From: Oxyruncus cristatus
Lineage: Eukaryota; Chordata; Aves; Passeriformes; Cotingidae
Direction: 5' to 3'
Length of the DNA: 64,000 nucleotides
Assembly (NCBI GenBank): GCA_013399855.1
Contig: VXAY01002362.1
Span: 323,051 to 387,050 of the forward strand
In this document: positions 12,182 to 25,154 of the stretch, one piece after another
Layout: each line of letters starts with the position of its first letter
How positions within the stretch are numbered: the stretch's first letter is position 1
Made by a program: the position numbers and the translations under genes
Notes under the pieces: generated by a model
Told to the model about the DNA's origin: nothing
The model's database searches: none
What the model saw: the letters and a program-made list of their open reading frames with translations, nothing else

Positions 12182-15100
12182 ACCTGACAGACCATAAAGT
12201 ATACTAAACTTGTACATTCTCAGCCAAAATCAGATATTCTCCTCAGTGAAGGAACTCATTTTCCTGTATAGTTACCTTCAAAATATTTAATTGACTCTAG
12301 CTTATATTTTCAAATTCTTATTTTTCCATTGATAATTTCAATAAGGCTATTAAATTACAGCTGTATTTATGTATGTAGGCAGCAGCCTCACATGAAGAGA
12401 GGTGACTGTCACTAGATGATGCAATGCAAGTGGGAAAACAGGGAAGTTATCAAATTATAACAGCTTTCCTCTTCTTTTTGGCAAGACAACAACTGGGAGG
12501 ATCTGTGTAAGTGCCACTGTACTAATGCTACATCAACATGATTTGATATTCCAAGCTAAATTATAAGCACACATTTAATTTCTGCCTTTAGGAAAACGAA
12601 CTGAAATACTGTAACATCCATAAATATAATTTTCAGTATTACATAAATCTCTAATGGAGAACAGCATGAATCTTGAGTACATGTGTGCCCTGTGACAAGA
12701 AATTTGTTGCACGTAATAGAACAAGTTACATGTTATTATCCAGATCTGCATCACACCTTAGCAGGACAAAATCACAGAAAGGAAGGAACTGTTATAATGG
12801 CTTCAGCAATAAGCAGTGCAGAATCCACAGTCTGTCTCAAAGAAGGGAGAATGAAATTGGCTGCTTGATTGGTTATTTTTAAAATTAACTACTCCCATGA
12901 AACAATTCAGACAGCAATCACCAAAAAGAAAAACCTAAAAAACTCACGCCAAAACCCAACACAGGGAACCGCATCCCATGGTGGTAGCAATGGTCTGTGT
13001 GCTGGTAGCAGCAGGGGTGGGAATAGAAAGGGATCTGGAAAGGGAAAGGCTAAAGATTAAATTAGATTTGTACAACAATAGCCTAAATCATGGACGTCAT
13101 TCACTTGAATTCTGTAGGCAGTCTGAAACAGCAGAGGCAAAAGAGATAAATATGGCTCCTGTCAACTTTAATGACCTGTTAACAACCTGGGTTTTGTGAA
13201 TTTGGCCTCTTTATTGCTGATGATTTTAGCAGTAGCATTCTAGCACTGAGCTCACTACACAGTCCAAGGTTAATTCCCTCTAACACCTCTCTGGGTGGAA
13301 AGCTCCAGCAGAAACATAAACAGCTGGCGATGTCTTCAGCTCCCCTTCACTTCATATTTTTATAATGCAGTCAAAAGTTTCAAGACATGGTGGAATCACA
13401 CCAAACTGTAAAACTGAATTACCCAGAAGATATGCTGATTATTTTTCTGCTAAGTCTATAATGTGAACACACAAAACTGCTGTAGAAATCTCTCAGAGCT
13501 GAAGGGCCCAAGGATATTTGCTATACAGCACACTCAGGGTCCTCAGTAGAGAGGAATTAACCGAAGCTGAGAACAATGCTGTGACCCACACGGTTTGTAA
13601 AGCCCTAATCATAAAGGATGCACAGCAAGACATTGTGAGTCAATGAGGCAGCACAGGAAAACATTTTCAGTTGAATTTTATAGATGCATTTTGTCTCTTT
13701 TCCCCTAAAACAACAAAACAATTATTCTGCATCCAAAATTTAAAATTAGGCTTTATCAGGAACAATATTTTACTACTAATCAGTGCTAGTGGAAATGTTT
13801 GTTTGGGGTTTTTTATTTCTGCTGAAAACATCTTTCCTGTTAATCATCTTCAGATTTTCACATTGTTCACTTTTTCAAATTGCTAGTATTGTGCTAGGAG
13901 AAACCAGTAAAGAGTATCTTTACTCACAGAAATAGCAAAAATTTAAAGTCCTAAAAATGCAATCCTTATCCATGTTGTTGAATGTTAAAGCAACAACCTT
14001 ATTAAGATTTATTAGATTCCTTGTGTGAATTCAGCAAACACAGAAGAGCAGACCTGAGACACAGAAGAGATGTTTCACTCTAAAGGGATTACAAAAAACT
14101 ATCAGTATATTCAGAAATAACCCGGTACTAAAAAACCTTACTTTGCAGTTGTGTCAACTTAAGTCTGCCTTGGAAATGCCTGAGTATAAGAAACACACAA
14201 GGAATACCATAGGCAGGGTATTGCAGGCTCCTGACTTCATATTGCACTTGCTATAACCTTACAGGTGATATAATAATGGAATGTAAGTTATTTTGAAGTA
14301 AAAACCATAAGAATTGGAGGAAGCAAGAAAATAATCTGGTCTTGTTGTCCTGATATGTGCCAAGATCCCACATCTGGATCTCAACTCAAATCCTATGAGC
14401 CTATTCCAGAATTGTCAGTTAACATGAATACAAACCATGGACCTAAACACAGATTAATATCTTTATTCTCTAATGTTGAACTAACAGTAGAATAGTTCTT
14501 CTCATCTTAGACCAAATTAAAAAAGCAATATGAACGTAAGATCTTTCTTATTTCATTATAGGCAAGATACCTATGGGGGAGAGAAACAGAACTGTTACCA
14601 TTTGGGAGTGGGTAGGAGGGGGAAATAGCATTTCTGATGCTTGAGACTTTTCTGTGGTTTTTGTAATAATATTTCTCAAAGCTTTCTGCATTTCAGCCCA
14701 ATTTACATTTATCTTCCCATTTCCTAAGACATCAGCAAAAATGGCTATATTATGTTACAGAACATCTCTTTGAAAAGAGATAATCTGCAAGCAACAAATT
14801 GAGGAAGAAGAAAAAAGCAGAAAGTTTCTGCAGAAGGAAAGTATCTCCTAAGATAAAACGGACAACCTGATAAGGACACATCTATAAGATCATTAAGGGA
14901 TACCTTTTAATCTGGTTACATAAAACAGCATTACAGTAAATTGCAACAGTTGTCAGAACAGCAACTGCATCAGAGTTGAAAATAAGACCATGATTGGTTG
15001 TGAGTCACCAGCCACAGCAGACAGAACTGCATTTAATCTTGTAAATTTACTACATGTTCTTTCTGCTTTTGTGAAATTCCACAAAATTCATGAAAAAAAA

Positions 15101-17917
15101 ATTGTAGGCTTTTGGTAGGTATGCCAGTATCTTCCCTCTGATGGCTTCTCTGGCAGTATGTTTCTAGTTTTTAGTCTTAAGGCTTGATTTTAAGTTTTAA
15201 TAACACTAATCAAGGGGACCTTTTTCAATTTCTAGTTTAAATGAAGGTCGTTTAAAAAAAGAATCCCATAAGAGAAGCTGATCAATCCTGACCCATAATA
15301 TTCTCTGCACTTTATTACTAGTTGAGTTCACTGTTCTCCCTTGGTCAATGAAGTCAGAAGCACTTGTCATCCATAGCCATTTGGATTATTATGAGTATAC
15401 ACAGTTCATAACTACATACCTATTTACCCATGATTTTGCATGTCCACAGCAACAAAACTCGGAAAATCTATGTTAGGAGCACAGTTGAGATCTTTGATTT
15501 GTATATGCAGTTTTCTGTAGTGCCTTGAGAAACAAATAACCTTCCCCAACTACCTTTCTCTTACACACAAGTATTTTGCTTCAGCTCCCAAAGTCTTTTT
15601 GTTTGCCACCCTAACATCTAAGCTGCCTTATGCAGCCTATGCCTAATGAATGCCTTTATTCCAACAACAAACAAAAACACAGCAAGCTCTCCTTAATCTG
15701 CAAAGCTGCCACAAAGAAAACATGTATAAATCTTTCTTTTATGGATCTTAATTTGTACTTTTCAGTTTCATTAGACTTAACATGCCATGACATAGAAATT
15801 GCACTTCCCCAAAATATAATTACTTGCTTTCTAATTCCTCAGATAAATGAATGAACCACAAGGCCAAACTGATGGACTCAAATGGAAACAACCAAAACAA
15901 AACCACCCAAAACCCAAACAACAAGAAAGAAAACAACCACAAAACCACCACACATAAACACTGCATGTATATGTACATACATACATACATTCATACTTAT
16001 TTTCCACACATTTTTCAGACTTGTCTTTCATAAGTTTCAACTAGTGATTCAACCATTTTCTCAAAGACTAACAAGAGCACAATAGCTTTACTCTCTCAGA
16101 ACAGAGCAGCTGAGAAAGACAGAGTGGCTTTCAAAGCCTGACAGATTTTGGTGCACAGCTCATGGAGTTACAACGGGACAATATAGGAGAGGTATTATTT
16201 AAGGAATTTGTTTAAAACAATTCTGTACTTTTCAATAAGAGGAGGGATATGAATATTTTCTGGGGCAGCCAAATATTTTCATGCATATCCAGGTTTACCA
16301 ACAAGTAAAAGGGAAAAAAAAACAAGGAAGAAATAGGTATCCACATCCAGATAAAAGATACAGACCTACCTTCTTCTCTAAAGGAGGGTGAGGGAATGAG
16401 GGGGATTTGTTTTTAGTTTTATGCAGAAAAGTTAATGCAGTATCTTATAAACAAAAATGGTCCTGAGGATTTCTGGAAAAGTTGTACAGTAGTAGTGGTA
16501 TGTTTCTAATAATGTACTTTCAGTTTTAGTAACTGGTCAAATTACATTAAAGTACAACACAGATGGACAGTATTATTTTAACCCTATCTAAACACAGATG
16601 TAAAGAATTTTTGTCAGCCAAGGCACTTTGATATCTACAATAAATTTATTCATGCAGACCTTTTTAGAGTATCATGAAATAAAGAATGGTTTCCAGTCTT
16701 TTTAACCCATGACACCTGTGCTACAAACCATACACTACATCTTATGAATTAATCATTACTCATACAAAGTTCCAGTTATGGAACTTTAAGAAATAGGAAA
16801 GTCAGTGTAGACATTGGGGTTTAGCTTTTGTTGGCAAAAGTTTTTGAAGAAAAATAGAACTACTTTGCAAGAATACAAGACTTAGTCATTTTTATCCATT
16901 TCCTTGAGCCAATTTTTCTCACTGTGAGGAGAATTAGACCATTTTAAATATTAGGGAGAGAGGCAAGTGAGAAAGAAAATAATGGCATTTGATTTAGGAA
17001 ACAGGAGAAGCAGACATCTTTGTCATTATAACGGAAATATACGTTGGTTTCCAACAATTTCGTTGGAAATGAGTATATCAATGTAAAATCGTACTACAGA
17101 GAGAAAACAAAAGTGATCTATGGAAAATCTTAGTTACATGTGGTTAAAGTGAATCACCATGAATAGGCTGGTCATTTAGTTCAGTTCTTATCTTGAAATA
17201 AACTATAAAGCACTTTACTGCTGGAAATGCTTTCAGAAACTACCGAAATCACCAGCTTTTCAAAAGAATTCTTTGAAACATGACTTAAATTTTATTTCTT
17301 CTGTCTCCCTCCTATCTTTGCTTCACACCTTCTCAGCCTGCCTCATTCCCACTCAGCCAACCATCCAGTTTTCCATGGATTTTCTCTACGGTGACATTCA
17401 GCAGCTCCAGTTTGAGTGTTTCAGCAGAACATGAAAAAAAATGGCTGCTCAGGCTCCACAGGGGCCAGAGGGAAAGAGTGGGGGATCTACTCTGCCACCA
17501 CAGACACTCACAGGTGCCTCTTCAGTTCAATCAAGCATTCGGTTTACTTTTCTCAGGAAAGGTCCACGATGCTGCTTAGCAGCAGAGGAAGGGCTACTCT
17601 TATAAAAAATACAAAACTAGTAGCTGCTCCAGCTGCACCCAGCCTGAAGGTGACAGAAAGCCTGGACCACCAACACAGCACACTTCAATTTTCTCCTGTC
17701 TCTCTTTCTGAAGCAGTGCTGCAAATACAAGATTCTTGATGCATGTTTTCTAGAGCTACAGCAGCTATGGGGTTTATGTTACTACTGGGGTATTAAAAAA
17801 AAAACCATCTGGGAACAATCTGACTTTTCTGACTTTACTTTTCAATAGAATTGAAAAGAAGCTGCTGAAGAAAGTTTTGTGAGATGTAAAAGAAAAGCTG
17901 GGCTACACCTGAGCAAG
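12182..17917. other. AT-rich non-coding stretch
   Basis: No gene or full-length transposon recognised. It contains a CATA microsatellite at 15975-15996 and an A/C-rich low-complexity patch at 15880-15960. There is also an extremely pyrimidine-rich acceptor on the minus strand, whose AG lies about 16380. Interleaved inverted repeats occur at 17043-17069, with GTTGG and CCAAC alternating. ORFs of 60-107 codons show no domains. Confidence 0.6.
15975..15996. repeat. (CATA)n microsatellite
   Basis: Five near-perfect CATA units, interrupted once by CATT. Confidence 0.85.
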
Positions 17918-17927
17918 ACCCCGAGAT

Positions 17928-17939
17928 TAGCTCAGTTGA
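17928..17939 (+). promoter_or_regulatory. Pol III box A of the SINE
   Basis: TAGCTCAGTTGA matches the TRGYNNANNNG type of internal promoter at the D-arm. Box B lies 44 bases further on, measured start to start, which is a normal tRNA spacing. Confidence 0.7.
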
Positions 17940-17971
17940 TTAAAGGATGGTGCTAATAAACCGAGGTCACG

Positions 17972-17981
17972 GGTTTGATCC
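17972..17981 (+). promoter_or_regulatory. Pol III box B of the SINE
   Basis: GGTTTGATCC differs from GGTTCGATCC at one base (C to T at the CpG). This is the expected decay of a methylated CpG in an old SINE copy. Confidence 0.7.
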
Positions 17982-18036
17982 CCATACAGGCTGTTCACTT
18001 AAGAGTTGGACCTGATAATCTTTGTGGGTCCCTTCC

Positions 18037-18093
18037 AATTCAAAATATTCTAGGAAATTCAAAATATTCTAGGAAACTAAAAATATTCTAGGT
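18037..18093 (+). repeat. Three 19-bp tandem copies at the SINE end
   Basis: Copies start at 18037, 18056 and 18075. The first two are identical and the third differs at a few positions. They appear to be an expanded and diverged version of the CR1-type 3' repeat, ATTCTATG-like. Confidence 0.85.
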
Positions 18094-18352
18094 AAACAAA
18101 AGTAATAAGGTTTGGGCAGCTCAGGAATATTAAAAAGGATCTGGAAAACACCTAAAAAATGGAAGTGAAAACTCCGTAGGGTGTTAATTCTTAACAAGCT
18201 GACACTTTAAGGGGTAGAACTGTTCATAAAGGCCAAAGATAAAAATGTGGGCAAGTAACCAGATTATATAACTGAAACAGAAAAACTGATTATACAAGTG
18301 ACACTGACTCTTTGAGGCATCCTTAAAAGCACTTTCAGGTCATCAGGTCTAG

Positions 18353-18758
18353 TCATAGAATCAGAGAATCAAAAAATCATAGAATGGTTTGGGTTGGAAG
18401 GGACATTAAAGATCATCTGGTTGGGATGACCTTCCACTAACCATGTTGCTCAAAGCCCCATCCAGTCTAGCCTTGGACACTTCCAGAGCTAGGTCATCCA
18501 TAACTTCTCTGGGCAACCTGTTCTGGTACCTCATCACCCTCACGGTGAAGAATTTCTTCCTAATATCTAAGCTAAACCTACTCCCTTTGAGTTTGAAGCC
18601 ATTTTCTCTTGTTCTATCTCTACATGCTCTAGTCAAAAGTCCCTCTACAGCTTTTTTGTAGGCTCTGTAGGCCCCCTTTAGGTACTGGAAGGCTGCTATA
18701 AGGTCACACCAGAGAATTCTCCTCTCCAGGCTGTCCTCTTTGTCCTGACGCCATCTCA
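18353..18758 (-). mobile_element. CR1 LINE 3' portion, about 400 bp
   Basis: On the plus strand it begins with diverged ATAGAATC units and TTTGGGTTGGAAGGGACATT. It continues through the standard reversed CR1 tail, with blocks such as GCCCCATCCAGTC, GGGCAACCTGTTC, AAGAATTTCTTCCTAATATC and AAGGTCACACCAGAGAATTC. The LINE points to the minus strand and is 5'-truncated near 18758. A 117-codon minus-strand ORF runs through it; this is read-through of CR1 sequence, not a host gene. Divergence is moderate. Confidence 0.9.
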
Positions 18759-18821
18759 TGCAAACCTATATGTAATATCAACCTCCATTTATAATCTTTT
18801 TAATGAATTGCACAGATACAT

Positions 18822-18854
18822 GGGGGTTGTGGGGGAGGGGAGGTGGTGTTTGGG
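18822..18854 (+). repeat. G-quadruplex-type tract
   Basis: Tracts of five, five, four and three G are separated by short T/A/GT loops, meeting the usual G3+N1-7 idea apart from one longer loop. It lies about 60 bp beyond the truncated end of the CR1 and is followed by T-rich sequence. Confidence 0.65.
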
Positions 18855-21800
18855 TTTTTTGTTTTGTTTTTCAGTTTTTTTAAAAGATAGAGTGGTTTAG
18901 ACTCATGAACTGCGGTTCCAACAGATGAACTTCAACAAATCTATCAGGATTGTTTTAATCTATCACCATTCCTAACTCCCCATGTCATTCTGCTGTAGAG
19001 GTTATCTCACCAGAACAGATGGAAATACATGACCTGATTATTCTAGTTCACAGTGCAACTTAAAGCACTAATGAAAGCGTGGTTTGTTCAAAGACTTCAG
19101 ACCATGAACTGAACCTACTGATGCTGCACACACACATTTCACCGAGTCTGAAAAGGTGGTGGCAAGTTTTGGGATGGCGAACTAGATGCATCAGCATCTT
19201 TATTCACTTATTGAATGTGAGCAGGACCATTCAGCCAGATGGGTACACTTCTCAGATGAGCTGGCAACACTTGCATTGTCCAGTTGCTTAGCTGGCCATC
19301 TATTCTGTTCATCCCTTTATTAAAATTGGCTCCCTGGACAAGTTTGTATCCTTTGCAAAAAGCTAAGCACAAATCAGATCTCCCAAGGCTTCCAGTGGCT
19401 GATATGATACTATTTAAAGGAAAAGTATGTAATTAATACTGACAATAACAAAAATAAAATAGTAAGTAGTTCAGAATTAGATTTTCCTCAGAAGGAAACC
19501 TGGAAAATTACTGCTTAAATTTCTGTAACCAGTTTCCTACTGTCACAGTTAGAACTCCTCAGTTTTTCATAATTTCTAAGTGCATATTAAGTCTGAAGGA
19601 AGACTATTTCAAGTCTAATCCAACCCTTTCTTATTAATTTCTCTCCAACTTTCTATAAACATCACCAGAAAAATTGTAAAGAAAATCAGTAGTTAACAGA
19701 GTGGAGTTCCTCTTGTTTTCAAATCCAGTTGCTAAATACAGAATTTTGTTTCAAAAAAAAAAAAATCTGAGAGGAAATTTAGAAAATGAGTGTTGTTTGA
19801 TTTGCATTTTTCAAATCTACATTCATGCATGGGATTATGTTTAAAAACAGAGATAGATGTGTTAACTTCATCAAAAATCAAAACTTATTTTCACTTGAAA
19901 ATATCCATAGAGCTAAAAAATAAATTAGTTGGAAAATTCAAATTAACATGTAAAAGACATTAGCAAGGTCCATGGAATTCTCTTCTTCCTTGGCATAACT
20001 TTTCTGATGTAGATAATAAGGGGGTTTAACCAAGTTTCTTCAAGAGGCAGAAAAATAAAGTAAATTTTAATACACATGTGACTAGAATTTGTTTATTGTG
20101 TTCAAATACTCAGTATCATTTTGCTGTCACTCATGCTCAGCCCTAGCTAATCTCCTTAGTTTTTTTTAATTCCTCCATGATGCTGCAGTGTCAAAACCTG
20201 TAAGTATCCTAAATGACTGCAACTAGTGCCTTCAAGGAAGTAACAGTTCACTTATAATGCACAAAATCTTGTAGTAAATGATGTTACTAACACACAAAAA
20301 TCACTGATAAAATCTACTATGTAGATTTATATATGCTACGTAGTACTCACTGAATTTATTGGGCAAAACCAGATACAAATTCTATCCCATTCTCCCAAGT
20401 GACAGCAGATATGGAAACTACAGCTCTGATAAGGTAAGCTACTCTGCACTGAATGTGCAGATATAAAGAAAAGTGAAGAAAGTAGTGATGAAATGGCTAG
20501 ACCATAAATTTGGTCTATTGAAAATAGATTTTGTGTGTGGAATTACAGTAGAATTCAACACGCCTTGTAATTTCCTTGTTTCTCTGTACTTCTTGGGGCA
20601 TGAGCACTCATTCAGAGATGACAGCATTGGAAGGGGTGACATCTTTAGTGTAGTTTAGTTGTACCAGTATCTCTCAGCTGCAGAGTATCTTTTCATCATA
20701 TCTTCTTTGCTTCCCTTTTCCCTTCTTTCTCCTTCTCTCATGCACACACTTGTGCACCCAGTGCTCTTGAAATCTGAAAAGTCTGCATCTGGTCCCAGAT
20801 CAAAATCTGTTTGTCATTAAAACATAGCTTTAAACAAAAGTACACCAAAACAAAAAGGGCGGAGGGGAGTGGAAATAAGTGGAAATATCCCCATTTTCCT
20901 TCCTATCCCTAGCATCACAAGAAAATAACCACTTCCCTGAAGAGTATTTAAATGTCTGAAAAAGCACAGCAGTAATCTTCAAGGATACATTTGGGAAGAA
21001 GTCAAATAATAACCACTTAGAGGAGTAAAACATGTTGTTCAATGCACTGGCCTTTTGAATGCACTGTTCAAAGCACAGCTAGTACTTCGGACAGAGTAAT
21101 AAAAATTCATCTTAAGTGCTTCTGGAGGGAAGAAACTAGTTTTGTACCCCATACATTCAGCTCACTCATTTGGATCAAAGAGTCCTCCTGCTTCCAGCTC
21201 AGACCTTTCCCCAGCCCTTCCTTGGAAGGCTGCTGGCATACAAAGACCAATTGATACTTCTGTATTTCTCAAGAAGATGGGCTCAAGATCTATCTGACTT
21301 AGCTCAGAAAAGAGTCTGCAATGTCCTTGTGTACCACATTTCCTTTCTTCCCATATTTCTTCAATGAAGGTTAAGAATTTTAAGGAAGTACGTGGGTTCA
21401 GGTGACGGGCTGTTTCCTGCAGCTCCCAGTCCTATCCATCCTGTCATTTTTCAGCTCTAGAGCTGATCAGAAGTATACTTCTCCTGCAAGTGAAGCACAG
21501 CCAGAGGAAAGGGGATTGCACACAGACTGCACAGAGGAGCCAGTACACGGCAGGAATAATCTAATATCTCTCAGGTAAAGTGTGCTTGGCTTTTACACTC
21601 TAAACTCTGAGATATGTGTCCCCTTTCCACAGGTGTCCTTTACTTATCCTTTAGGTTAAAGGTCTAGCACCTCGTTTTCACTGATCCCCTCATTATGAAT
21701 TGTTCAACGTAGTTTTAATCTGTGGGTATTTTTTCAGACTAGGTTTATTTTTCTCTTCCAGTATTTCACTATTTGTGTATGTGTCATCTAATGTAAGGGT

Positions 21801-24800
21801 TGAAGTAGTAATTGCTACCCTTCTGTGGAAATGCTCAGTAATCACTGCATAAACCTTGCATAATGTCCAGAAAGCAGTTTAGAGTTGGCTCCAGACAGCC
21901 TTCATTTACATATCCAAACACATTTTTGTGAAGCTAAAATAAGTGTATGTTTTTCAGAGAAGTCATACACTCAAAAATACCATGTTCCTCAATTTCTTTT
22001 CCACAAAAATGTTGCCCTTACAGGGGAGCTGGAATTTACTACCATACTGCCAGCTACTGTCAAGCAGAAGCCCTTCTGCCCAGAGAACACACAATAATAC
22101 CATTCCCAAACCCAACCTAAAATCAGCCTTGGGCAAGATACTGTCCATGTTGCATAACCAGTTGTACCTGCTAGGTAAAAAAGAAAACAAAATACACAAA
22201 CTAAACCCAGACACAATATAAAAAGAAAACCAGAAAATAAAAAATCCAATAATTATTTCCCCTAGGGTGAAGTTTGTCTAGGGTCATGTGCCCATCTATC
22301 ATCTCACTAGGTGTTTTGGTGATTGCAGCTGTAATATACAGCAAAAATTAGGCCAGACAGCAAGGTAGAAAATAATTCCTGATGGTATAAAAGTGTAAAT
22401 TATTTCATTTTACTAATCATTTTAAAAACATGATGATCTCAGTCATCCGAACAGAGCAAGCAGTATTAAGGATCAAACTCCGCATCACAATTAGAGAGTA
22501 CTTCATCACACCAAATATATCCGGAGGAACTATTCACAAAGAGGATTTAATCAAAAGCTGACAATAATAATGCCCACCAGACTGAAAAATGTGAATAGCA
22601 ATATATGCAAACACATGCATTTGTTTTTCAGAAAAATAACCTTCTGGAAAAAAAAAAAAGTCAGTAAGAAACTGACAATAAATGAGCAGGAAAAAAAAAA
22701 GTTATAAGAGCAGCATAAAAGTAGAACTTAATTAAAAGCTTCAAATGCAAATATTAGCCAAAGAATAAAGAAATACATGTATAAATAAAAAATAAGTAGA
22801 GAATATTGAGTGTGACATCATCAAAACAAAGGAAAAAACTCATAAAAGAGCAGTGGTGAAAATAGGAGAATGGCAAGAAAAAGCATAAGATGCTCTCTGA
22901 AACTGAGATGAAAGAAGACAATTTAATGATCACTTGTCATTCCCTATTGTCTTAAATTAACACAGGCTGAAGAAATAATTTCTTAAGTAACTGTTTAACA
23001 TAACTTCTGAAAAAAAAATTATAAAGCTATTCAAGGCCAAAAAAAATGAAGAACAGGTTTCAAAAAGGTGTTGGTACCAAAATGCTTAATAATAAATCTA
23101 CTTACTGCAGATCTGTATTCCTGAAGGTCAAATAAAAAATAAAAAACTCACGGATACAAAATCAAAACTGAAAGCAACTAGACCTCAGACTGCAACCCAC
23201 TTCTGCCTTCTCTGCTTGGCACTCAATTGACACCCAATCTTGAAAGCTTCTAAACACTACACGCACTTCAGTCGCTGGCCTGAAGTCCTGGAACAGTAAC
23301 TGCATGCCCAGAAGTGTCTCAGGTCTGTACCAACAGCTCCCATGCTGGTACATCATTCATGGCACAGCTTGAACGAGATTCAGAGACTGGGACTTTCACT
23401 ACTTCAGTTTGCTGAAGCAGTGGTGTGGTTGCTGTCTCAAGTACACTAATGCAACCACAACTCTGCAAATGCAACTGTAGCTCTCTGCCTGGCTTGAGGA
23501 ATTTCTATTACATTTTGCGTTAAGCAGGCCTCAGTAAATTTCAGAGACTGACCGGGAAGCAAGGGCAGGATGACCATACACTCCCAGCTGAACTGCAAAC
23601 ATGGAATTCATCTCCTAATGCAGGTGTCTAGGTTTCCTCTGTAGTGAAGAAGGGGCTAAGCAGCACAGCCAGAGAGTTCCAGAAAGCAACTAACTCTTCC
23701 TACAGGAGACAGGTTGGTCAAATGAATCCCTGCTGACTACCTGACTCCATCATTGACTGCAGGAGACTTTCAACACCAGCCTAAAATTAACACCCTCTTG
23801 CCTTGCTGGCACCTAAAGTCCTACTGTAGATTAATTGCTCCCGAATTCGCTCACTCACATTCAGTAAAAGGACAACTTCCTTATTGTACACTGGTAGATA
23901 CAACCGGAGGGAAGAAGTTCCTTATCCAAGCCTTGCATGGCAACAAGTACACATCACTATAGGATGAGAAATAAAGTTATGATCCTTTTGAACTGAGAAA
24001 TGCAGCAGTGCCAAAGTTTTCCCCATTCTGAAAAAGTATTCCCACTACTTTATTATGAAAAGATGCATCAGCTGCTGTCAAATTTTCTCCCAAAGAAAGT
24101 CTTTTTTTTTGCACCCATGTAACAATACTAACTTTTCATGTTTTCAACTCTGTCTCAAAATATTTACATAAATATTTAAGTAAAAAATCATGCATCCTAT
24201 TCTCAAGAGCAGAGAGGTCAGCATATGACAGATAGGTAACTTAGTCATTCACCAGGTCATCATTTCCTTCCATCTGACATACTTGCATGTGCTTTCCTGT
24301 CGGTAAGGTATTGCTGTTTCGGCAACTTATTGAAATGTATGATATTTCAATGAAGGGCAAAGAAAATTGCCAGGTTGCAACATGTAACATACTACTAAAA
24401 GTATTTCAGGAATGAAGACACAACCAAAATCCTTGGCATCCTGTTCTTGAATCCACTGATAGAACAGTTGAGTAGTGCACTGTACTTATCCAACACGAAC
24501 GAATATAGAGGTTATGTGACTGGGAAAGTGGCATCTGTACCTGAATCAGCTCTCACTTCGATCTGCAAAATGATATCCCAAGAGGCATGCCCAAATTTGG
24601 TTCTGAAGGAAGGTTAGCAAAGAGTACAGACAGTAGCACTGAGCAAAAACAGTTCTGTGGGCAGCTGTTTCACAGACCTCTATACAGACTTCACATGAAA
24701 ACCATAAGGTGATTTCATGGTTATTTCTAAGGTAACGAAGATGGCAACACAAAGCTTTAGTTGATCACATCTGTACAGGGCTCTTTTAGTTCAAACAGAG

Positions 24801-25015
24801 AGAAACCTTGACTTTTTGGAGAAGCTATACAGATAGAGCTGATGATGATAGAGCTGACAGATAAGGTTTTTATCTATTTGTCTGTTTTTATCTCCTTTTA
24901 TAATATGTTTATATAAATTTTTAGGGGCTTTTCTGTACAAAGTAAAAATAGCTCTTCTGTCTTGGTTAGAAACCTTTCAATAACAACTGTTACCAGAAGC
25001 TCCAGTATGAGCCAG
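18855..25015. other. AT-rich non-coding stretch
   Basis: No gene or transposon recognised. It includes a 19-bp perfect hairpin sequence at 20310-20328 and a very A-rich part at 22640-23080 with several A8-A12 runs. A local 15-bp duplication containing GATAGAGCTGA lies near 24833-24863. The strand-overlapping ORFs near 22.0 kb are chance. Confidence 0.6.
20310..20328. repeat. Perfect inverted repeat, 8-bp arms
   Basis: AAATCTAC at 20310-20317 and GTAGATTT at 20321-20328 are separated by TAT. It is short and AT-rich; such hairpins occur by chance at this scale. Confidence 0.8.
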
Positions 25016-25154
25016 TCATGATTGGTTCATAGCAACAGTATGTACTAGAGGTGCTACAGGAGAAACACATTTTCTAGGTGGAGTAGAACTGGAAAAGTAA
25101 TCCAAATTGGTATACATAAGTGATTTGTCACCTGCCAACCATAGAAAGAAGTTG
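25016..25154 (-). CDS. Weak candidate 3' exon
   Basis: On the minus strand, a strongly pyrimidine-rich run (TTATCTCCGTCCCTCACCTTTTCAG) ends just before 25154. The following 139 bases hold 45 open codons up to TGA at 25016, including DYFSSSTPPRKC near the middle. An alternative donor, GCAG followed by GTGACA, would cut it to 23 bases. I do not recognise the peptide. Its acceptor is among the best in the window, but the coding evidence is thin, and a non-coding transcript exon is equally possible. Confidence 0.18.

Larger units (their letters stand above)
17918..18093 (+). mobile_element. tRNA-Ile-derived SINE with CR1 tail (TguSINE1-like)
   Basis: The head follows a tRNA-Ile(AAT) gene: box A-like TAGCTCAGTTGA at 17928-17939, anticodon loop CTAATAA with anticodon AAT at 17955-17957, and box B-like GGTTTGATCC at 17972-17981. 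After the tRNA part, AGAGTTGGACCTGATAATC and GGGTCCCTTCCAA match the 3' tail of a CR1 LINE, which such SINEs use for reverse transcription in trans. Three 19-bp copies of an AATTCAAAATATTCTAGGA-type unit close the element (18037-18093), where the CR1 tail normally has 8-mer repeats. Zebra finch TguSINE1 is known to have this tRNA-Ile/CR1 build. The head lacks an intact acceptor stem, so it is not a functional tRNA gene. Confidence 0.85.

Noticed and set aside
17918..17990. tRNA-Ile gene
   Set aside because: Boxes A and B and the anticodon loop are present, but the acceptor stem is broken and a CR1 tail follows; it is a SINE head.
18406..18759. 117-codon minus-strand ORF
   Set aside because: It lies entirely inside a CR1 LINE tail; the frame is transposon read-through.
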